From contig JAMOVV010000073.1 in NCBI GenBank assembly GCA_027067385.1, forward strand, positions 1 to 44,818: a DNA stretch of 44,818 bases. Reading direction: 5' to 3'. Numbering within the stretch: position 1 is the stretch's first letter; the number at the start of each line of letters is the position of its first letter. A program made the position numbers and the translations under genes. The notes beneath the pieces are model-generated. The model did not search any database and was not told the DNA's origin. It was given only the letters and a program-made list of their open reading frames with translations. This document shows positions 41,052 through 44,818 of the stretch, piece by piece. This stretch comes from Desulfarculaceae bacterium. GTDB taxonomy: Bacteria; Desulfobacterota; Desulfarculia; Desulfarculales; Desulfarculaceae.

Positions 41052-41929
41052 AACGACGACGCAAAACGCTTTGGGGGGCCGCGCTGCTGGCCCTGGTCTT
41101 TACCGCCGGGCTGCCGGCGGGTCCCGGCGCGGCGGCGCTAAAGGGGGCCGAACCCTCCACCTGGTTCGTGGACATGGGGCGCTTTAACCAAGGCGCCCAC
41201 GCCAGCCTTACCTGCGGGCAGTGCCACCCCAAGCATCTCAAGGCCGGCCAAAAGGGCTCCCAGTTCAAGCATCCCGACATCACCTCGCCGCGCTACCTCA
41301 AGGCCCCGGTGCGGCGCGAGTACAACTATCACCTCTGCGCCGACTGCCACCGCACGGCCTGGAAGCGCTACCTGGGCGGGGCCCACGCCGAGGCCATGCG
41401 CAGGCAGGCCCAAGACCCGCCCAAGGCCGGGGCCCTGTTGGCTCCCACCTGCGCCGACTGCCACAACCCGCACTACATCCTTGGCGGGCGCGACCGCCTG
41501 GCCCTGGGCCGGCGCCAGGTGCGGGTGTGCGGCTCCTGCCACCCGGCCCAGGCAGCCACCTACCGGCAGAGCTACCACGGCAAGGCCGCCGCCAACCTGG
41601 GTAACACCCGGGCGGCCTTTTGCACCGACTGCCACGGGGCTCACACCGCCGTCTCGCTCAAGGACCCCACCGTGGCCATCCAGGCCTGCCGGCGCTGCCA
41701 CCTGGACGCCCCGCCCAACTTCGCCCAGATGGTGATGCATCCCACCCTGGCCGGGCTGGACCCCAAGCGCGACGCCGGCAAACTGTGGCGGGTCAACCTC
41801 ATCCTCACCGTGGGCATGATCATGTTCGTGATCGTGCTGGTGGTGGTGGGCTCCTACTACGGCCACCACCTGCTGTGGATGCTGCGGGAGCTGCATCACA
41901 AGATACGGAAGCACGGCCATGAAGAATAA
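41048..41929 (+). CDS. Hexaheme cytochrome c with C-terminal membrane anchor
   Basis: This 293-residue protein starts at a TTG that overlaps the previous stop (TTGA), with AGAGGAG upstream. It has a signal peptide (about 8-30) and six CxxCH motifs, at 56-60, 97-101, 135-139, 161-165, 192-196 and 214-218. One C-terminal transmembrane helix (about 250-272) is followed by a His/Lys-rich cytoplasmic tail. The layout is that of a periplasmic NrfH/NapC-unrelated multiheme electron carrier anchored at its C-terminus. It should exchange electrons with the cytochrome b encoded next, whose start overlaps this gene by 11 bases. Confidence 0.88.
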   Translation: MKRRRKTLWGAALLALVFTAGLPAGPGAAALKGAEPSTWFVDMGRFNQGAHASLTCGQCHPKHLKAGQKGSQFKHPDITSPRYLKAPVRREYNYHLCADCHRTAWKRYLGGAHAEAMRRQAQDPPKAGALLAPTCADCHNPHYILGGRDRLALGRRQVRVCGSCHPAQAATYRQSYHGKAAANLGNTRAAFCTDCHGAHTAVSLKDPTVAIQACRRCHLDAPPNFAQMVMHPTLAGLDPKRDAGKLWRVNLILTVGMIMFVIVLVVVGSYYGHHLLWMLRELHHKIRKHGHEE

Positions 41930-42644
41930 CCAACAAGTAACCCAAATGGTAAAACGCTTCAGCGTGCTGCAGCGCACCCTGCACTGGGTGGTGATGCTGG
42001 GCTTCATCGGCCTGGGCCTCACCGGCTTCTCCCTGGCCTACAGCGACCAGTGGTGGGGCCAGGCGGTGGCCTGGCTGGTGGGCGGCGCCTCCCACCTGGG
42101 CTGGGTGCACCGGGCTTGCGCCGTGGCCACCTACGGGGCGGTGGTGGTCCACCTGCTGTGGTTGGCCTACTTCAAGCTGGTACTGGGCGGCCGCCTCACC
42201 GGGGCCGACTCCATGTTCCCCACGGCCAAGGACTTCTCAGACTTAGCCGCCCACCTCAAGTACATCTTTGCCGCCGGGCCGGCGCCGCGCTTCGGCCGCT
42301 TCAGCTACCTGGAGAAGGCCGACTACTGGGCGGTGCTCATCGGCATGAACACCATGGGCATCACCGGCCTGGTGATGTGGTTCCCCGAGTGGTTCAGCTC
42401 GTTTTTGCCGGGTTACCTCATAAACCTCGCCATGATTCTGCACTTCTACGAAGCCGTGCTGGCCGTGGCCATCAAGTTCGTGGTGCACGTGTACACGGCT
42501 CACCTGCGGCCGGAAGTCTTCCCGTTGGAAAAGAACATCTTCAGCGGCTATGAGCCGATAGACCGGCTCAAGCACGAGCGGCCCGCCCAGTGGGAGGCCC
42601 TGCAAGCCGCGGCCGAGGGCTCTGGCGGGGAGGGCGTCCAATGA
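41919..42644 (+). CDS. Cytochrome b561/formate-dehydrogenase-gamma-type membrane subunit
   Basis: This 241-residue protein has about four transmembrane helices. Heme-ligand-type histidines lie near the N-terminus (L-Q-R-T-L-H-W), in V-H-R, in V-V-V-H-L-L-W and in the late I-L-H-F-Y-E and H-V-Y-T-A-H-L-R-P segments. This is the pattern of the Ni/Fe-hydrogenase/cytochrome b561 family that binds two b hemes and exchanges electrons with quinone. It overlaps both neighbours at start and stop, so its stoichiometric assembly with the two multiheme cytochromes is likely. Confidence 0.88.
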   Translation: MKNNQQVTQMVKRFSVLQRTLHWVVMLGFIGLGLTGFSLAYSDQWWGQAVAWLVGGASHLGWVHRACAVATYGAVVVHLLWLAYFKLVLGGRLTGADSMFPTAKDFSDLAAHLKYIFAAGPAPRFGRFSYLEKADYWAVLIGMNTMGITGLVMWFPEWFSSFLPGYLINLAMILHFYEAVLAVAIKFVVHVYTAHLRPEVFPLEKNIFSGYEPIDRLKHERPAQWEALQAAAEGSGGEGVQ

Positions 42645-44101
42645 CGGTTAGCAGCGCTTTTTCGCGATGGGGCTTCAGGTTCCTGGTGGCCCTGGCCGCC
42701 ACCCTGTTGGCCTGGTTGGCGGTCCCGGGAATCGGCTACTGCCAGGTGTCCATGGACCCGCCGGCCGCCGGGGTGGCCATGCGCAACTGCCTGGACTGCC
42801 ACCGCCGGCCCAACCTGGAGTCCACCGAGGGCGTGCGGTCCAACCAGGCCCTGTGCCTGGAGTGCCACGCCAAAAAAGAATGCACCCGCCAGGTGGACGG
42901 CCGCCAGGTCCCGTTGCGGGTGGACCTCAAGAGCTTCCAGGGCAGCCGGCATCAAATGGTGGCCTGCCTGCAATGCCACCAGGACGTGGCCCGCTCGCCC
43001 CACCGCACAGAGGCCGGCGCCCAGTGCTCCAGTTGCCACGGCCCCCACGGTGAGGCCACGGTCAAGGCGCCCCACCTGCGGGTGAGCTGCGCGGCCTGCC
43101 ACCACCGCGGCAAGGCCCTGGCCTTTGAGGCCAAGCGCGGCCAAGTGGTGCTCTCGCGCTTCGACGACCACCAGCGGCCCATCGGCCTGGCCGACCACAC
43201 CGCGCCTGGGCTGGGCCAAGACGTCCTGTGCCAGCGCTGCCACCACCCGGGCAACCAGGTGGGCGCGGCGGCCATGGTCCTGCCAGCCAAAGGGGTCATC
43301 TGCTTCCTGTGCCACAACGCCTCTTTCAGCATCGGCAGCCCCTGGTTCGGCCTGGCCCTTATCATCATGATCATCGGCCTGGTCCTGATGGCCCGTTTCT
43401 GGTTCCAGGGCTCGGTGGCCGGCGGCGAAGGCTCGCTGCACCAAAAAATCGCCGACGGCTCCGAGACCGTGTGGCGCACCATCTTCTCGCGCCGGGTGGT
43501 CGGCGTGCTCAAGGTGATCTTTTTCGACGTGCTGCTGCAGCGCCGTCTGCTCAAGGAGAGCGTACGCCGCTGGTTCTTCCACTCGCTGGTCTTCCTGTCG
43601 ATCATGCTGCGCCTGGGGATGTCGCTGTTCACCTGGCTGGTCTACCACGTCTGGCCCCAGGGATCGCTGGCCGCGGCCCTGATCGACAAGAACCATCCCT
43701 TTACCGCCATGTTCAACGACCTCACCGGGCTCTGCATCCTGCTGGGTATCGTGCTGGCCATGGTGCAGCGCCTGGTCGGTCCCAAGCATGTCAAGAGCGA
43801 GGGGCAAGACACCCTGGCCCTGGTGATCATCGGGCTGATGGTGGTGGCCGGCTTTGTGGCCGAAGGGGCGCGCATCCTCATGACCCAGGTGGACCCGCAG
43901 ACCGCGGTGTACTCCTTTGTGGGCTACCCCTTGTCGCGGCTGTGGGCCCGGTTCAGCCTGGACTGGCAGGGGATCTACGGCTACCTGTGGTACGCCCACG
44001 CCCTGTTGGCCGCCCTGTTCGTGGCCTACCTGCCCTTTGGCAAGATGCGCCACATGTTCACCACGCCGCTGTCGTTGTTGATCAACCGGGACCTGCAGTG
44101 A
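42641..44101 (+). CDS. Heptaheme cytochrome c fused to NarI/DsrM-like cytochrome b
   Basis: This 486-residue fusion has an N-terminal membrane/signal helix (about 11-30) and seven CxxCH motifs (50-54, 72-76, 109-113, 129-133, 150-154, 197-201, 221-225). A transmembrane helix at about 236-256 leads into a NarI-like domain with four further helices (about 305-475) containing ligand-type histidines (R-W-F-F-H-S, Y-A-H-A). This resembles the membrane cytochromes of Tmc/Dsr/Hmc complexes, with a multiheme module built in. It would move electrons between periplasmic carriers and a cytoplasmic HdrD-like partner. The ATG at 42641 overlaps the previous stop (ATGA) with GGGGAGGG upstream. Confidence 0.88.
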   Translation: MTVSSAFSRWGFRFLVALAATLLAWLAVPGIGYCQVSMDPPAAGVAMRNCLDCHRRPNLESTEGVRSNQALCLECHAKKECTRQVDGRQVPLRVDLKSFQGSRHQMVACLQCHQDVARSPHRTEAGAQCSSCHGPHGEATVKAPHLRVSCAACHHRGKALAFEAKRGQVVLSRFDDHQRPIGLADHTAPGLGQDVLCQRCHHPGNQVGAAAMVLPAKGVICFLCHNASFSIGSPWFGLALIIMIIGLVLMARFWFQGSVAGGEGSLHQKIADGSETVWRTIFSRRVVGVLKVIFFDVLLQRRLLKESVRRWFFHSLVFLSIMLRLGMSLFTWLVYHVWPQGSLAAALIDKNHPFTAMFNDLTGLCILLGIVLAMVQRLVGPKHVKSEGQDTLALVIIGLMVVAGFVAEGARILMTQVDPQTAVYSFVGYPLSRLWARFSLDWQGIYGYLWYAHALLAALFVAYLPFGKMRHMFTTPLSLLINRDLQ

Positions 44102-44164
44102 TGACCCAGCGAGACCAAGGCCCCCGGCGCGGTATTACCCCGCCGCTGACAAAAGGACGTCCTG

Positions 44165-44818
44165 ATGAGCGATAAGGACCAAGAGCCCCGCGGCGAGCAG
44201 GCCGCGGAGCAAGACAGCCAAGCCCCGGCCGCCGAGGCCCAGCCCGCGGCAGAGGATGCCGCCCCGGCGGCGCCTGCGGCCGAGTCCCCGGCCGAAACAA
44301 AGCCCGCGCCGGAGGAACCCCCCGACGAGCCGCAGGGTCCCCGGCTGGCCGACACCATCCCCATCGAGCACCTGGAGGCCGGCCGGTTGCTGCAACTGGA
44401 GGCCTGCACCCGTTGCGGCGAGTGCCTCAATTGGTGCCCGGTCTACGACCAGGACGGGCGCGAGGACATCCTGCCGCGCAAAAAGGCGGCCGACTTCCTG
44501 GCCATTGCCAAGGCCCAGCACGGCCTGCTGGCCAAGCTGGCCGGCCGGCCCGAGGGTCGCTCCTGGCTGCGCCGGGTCATCGCCAAGACCCTACGGCACC
44601 ACGATGTCACCGAGGAGGCAGTGCGGACCTTTGCCGCCAACCTCTACGAGTGCTCCACCTGCGGCCAGTGCCAGATCGTCTGCCCGGCCAATATCGACAC
44701 CGTCAACCTGTGGGAAGAGATCCGCGGGGTGCTGGTGATGGCCGGCTACGGACCCCTGGAACAGCAGAAGGCCCTGGTCAAGAGCGTCAAGTCCTACGAC
44801 AACCCCTGGCAGCAGCCC
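44165..44818 (+). CDS. HdrD/TmcB/DsrK-like iron-sulfur protein (partial, runs off the window)
   Basis: The frame is open from the ATG at 44165 (AAGGA seven bases upstream) to the window edge, so only the first 218 residues are seen. An acidic, Ala/Pro/Glu-rich region of about 60 residues precedes two cysteine sets, C81-x2-C84-x2-C87-x3-C91-P and C163-x2-C166-x2-C169-x3-C173-P, the N-terminal ferredoxin module of HdrD/GlpC-type proteins. The CCG domains expected later lie outside. In Tmc, Hmc and Dsr complexes this cytoplasmic subunit pairs with a NarI-like cytochrome b, which is encoded directly upstream here. The long low-complexity extension is unusual. Confidence 0.85.
   Translation, partial: MSDKDQEPRGEQAAEQDSQAPAAEAQPAAEDAAPAAPAAESPAETKPAPEEPPDEPQGPRLADTIPIEHLEAGRLLQLEACTRCGECLNWCPVYDQDGREDILPRKKAADFLAIAKAQHGLLAKLAGRPEGRSWLRRVIAKTLRHHDVTEEAVRTFAANLYECSTCGQCQIVCPANIDTVNLWEEIRGVLVMAGYGPLEQQKALVKSVKSYDNPWQQP

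Noticed and set aside
44101-44175. 24-codon open frame starting on the stop of the heptaheme-NarI gene
   Set aside because: It is very short, overlaps the start of the HdrD-like gene and has no protein features. It is most likely untranslated spacer.

Overview
The window reads as a GC-rich chromosome segment of an anaerobic Desulfobacterota, most likely a sulfate reducer. The strongest evidence is a complete Qrc complex (periplasmic cytochrome to menaquinone electron transfer), a second multiheme cytochrome / cytochrome b / HdrD-type membrane complex, corrinoid-dependent methyl-transfer enzymes with a RACo-type activator, and an aldehyde:ferredoxin oxidoreductase relative. High GC together with these systems would fit a Desulfarculus-like lineage, but that placement is inference. 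I saw no tRNA, rRNA, CRISPR array, insertion sequence or phage gene.

Layout. (1) 44-5204, minus: qrcABCD followed by a small one-helix membrane protein that may be a fifth subunit. (2) 5488-9619, minus: Nudix hydrolase, patatin/BamA-type outer-membrane phospholipase, and a lower-GC secreted protein of unknown function. (3) 9786-12629, minus: rmlB-rmlD-UDP-glucuronate decarboxylase, overlapping nucleotide-sugar genes with a good promoter. (4) 12772-16369, plus: a Cys/His-rich mini-protein coupled to a cupin, a PAS-GGDEF diguanylate cyclase, and a secreted 5'-nucleotidase-like phosphoesterase. (5) 16446-20318: SAM methyltransferase and bactofilin (minus), MATE exporter (plus), arginase-family hydrolase (minus).

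(6) 20354-37213, minus: one co-directional block of 14 genes closed by a rho-independent terminator. It runs FadR-type GntR regulator, methylmalonate-semialdehyde-type dehydrogenase, FAD oxidase, CCG-domain Fe-S protein, a five-gene LivKHMGF-type ABC importer, MtrH-like methyltransferase, UroD/MtaA-like methyltransferase, corrinoid protein, RACo-like activator, and a second UroD/MtaA-like methyltransferase. I read it as a regulated pathway that imports a methylated (probably methoxylated or hydroxy-acid-like) substrate, moves its methyl group through a corrinoid protein to tetrahydrofolate, and oxidises the remainder. The substrate is unknown.

(7) 37214-37926 is a long intergenic region, AT-rich in its right half, between the block and a divergent operon. 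It carries candidate promoters both ways and a repeated 15-bp element. (8) 37927 to the right edge, plus: ferredoxin, a shortened AOR-like protein without the Fe-S cysteines, a BPL_N/glutamine-amidotransferase-like protein, hexaheme cytochrome c, cytochrome b, a heptaheme-NarI fusion, and an HdrD-like protein cut by the window edge. Tight spacing and start/stop overlaps indicate one operon, apparently linking an AOR-related protein to a transmembrane electron-transfer complex. This operon and block 6 are the two most promising under-described systems here.
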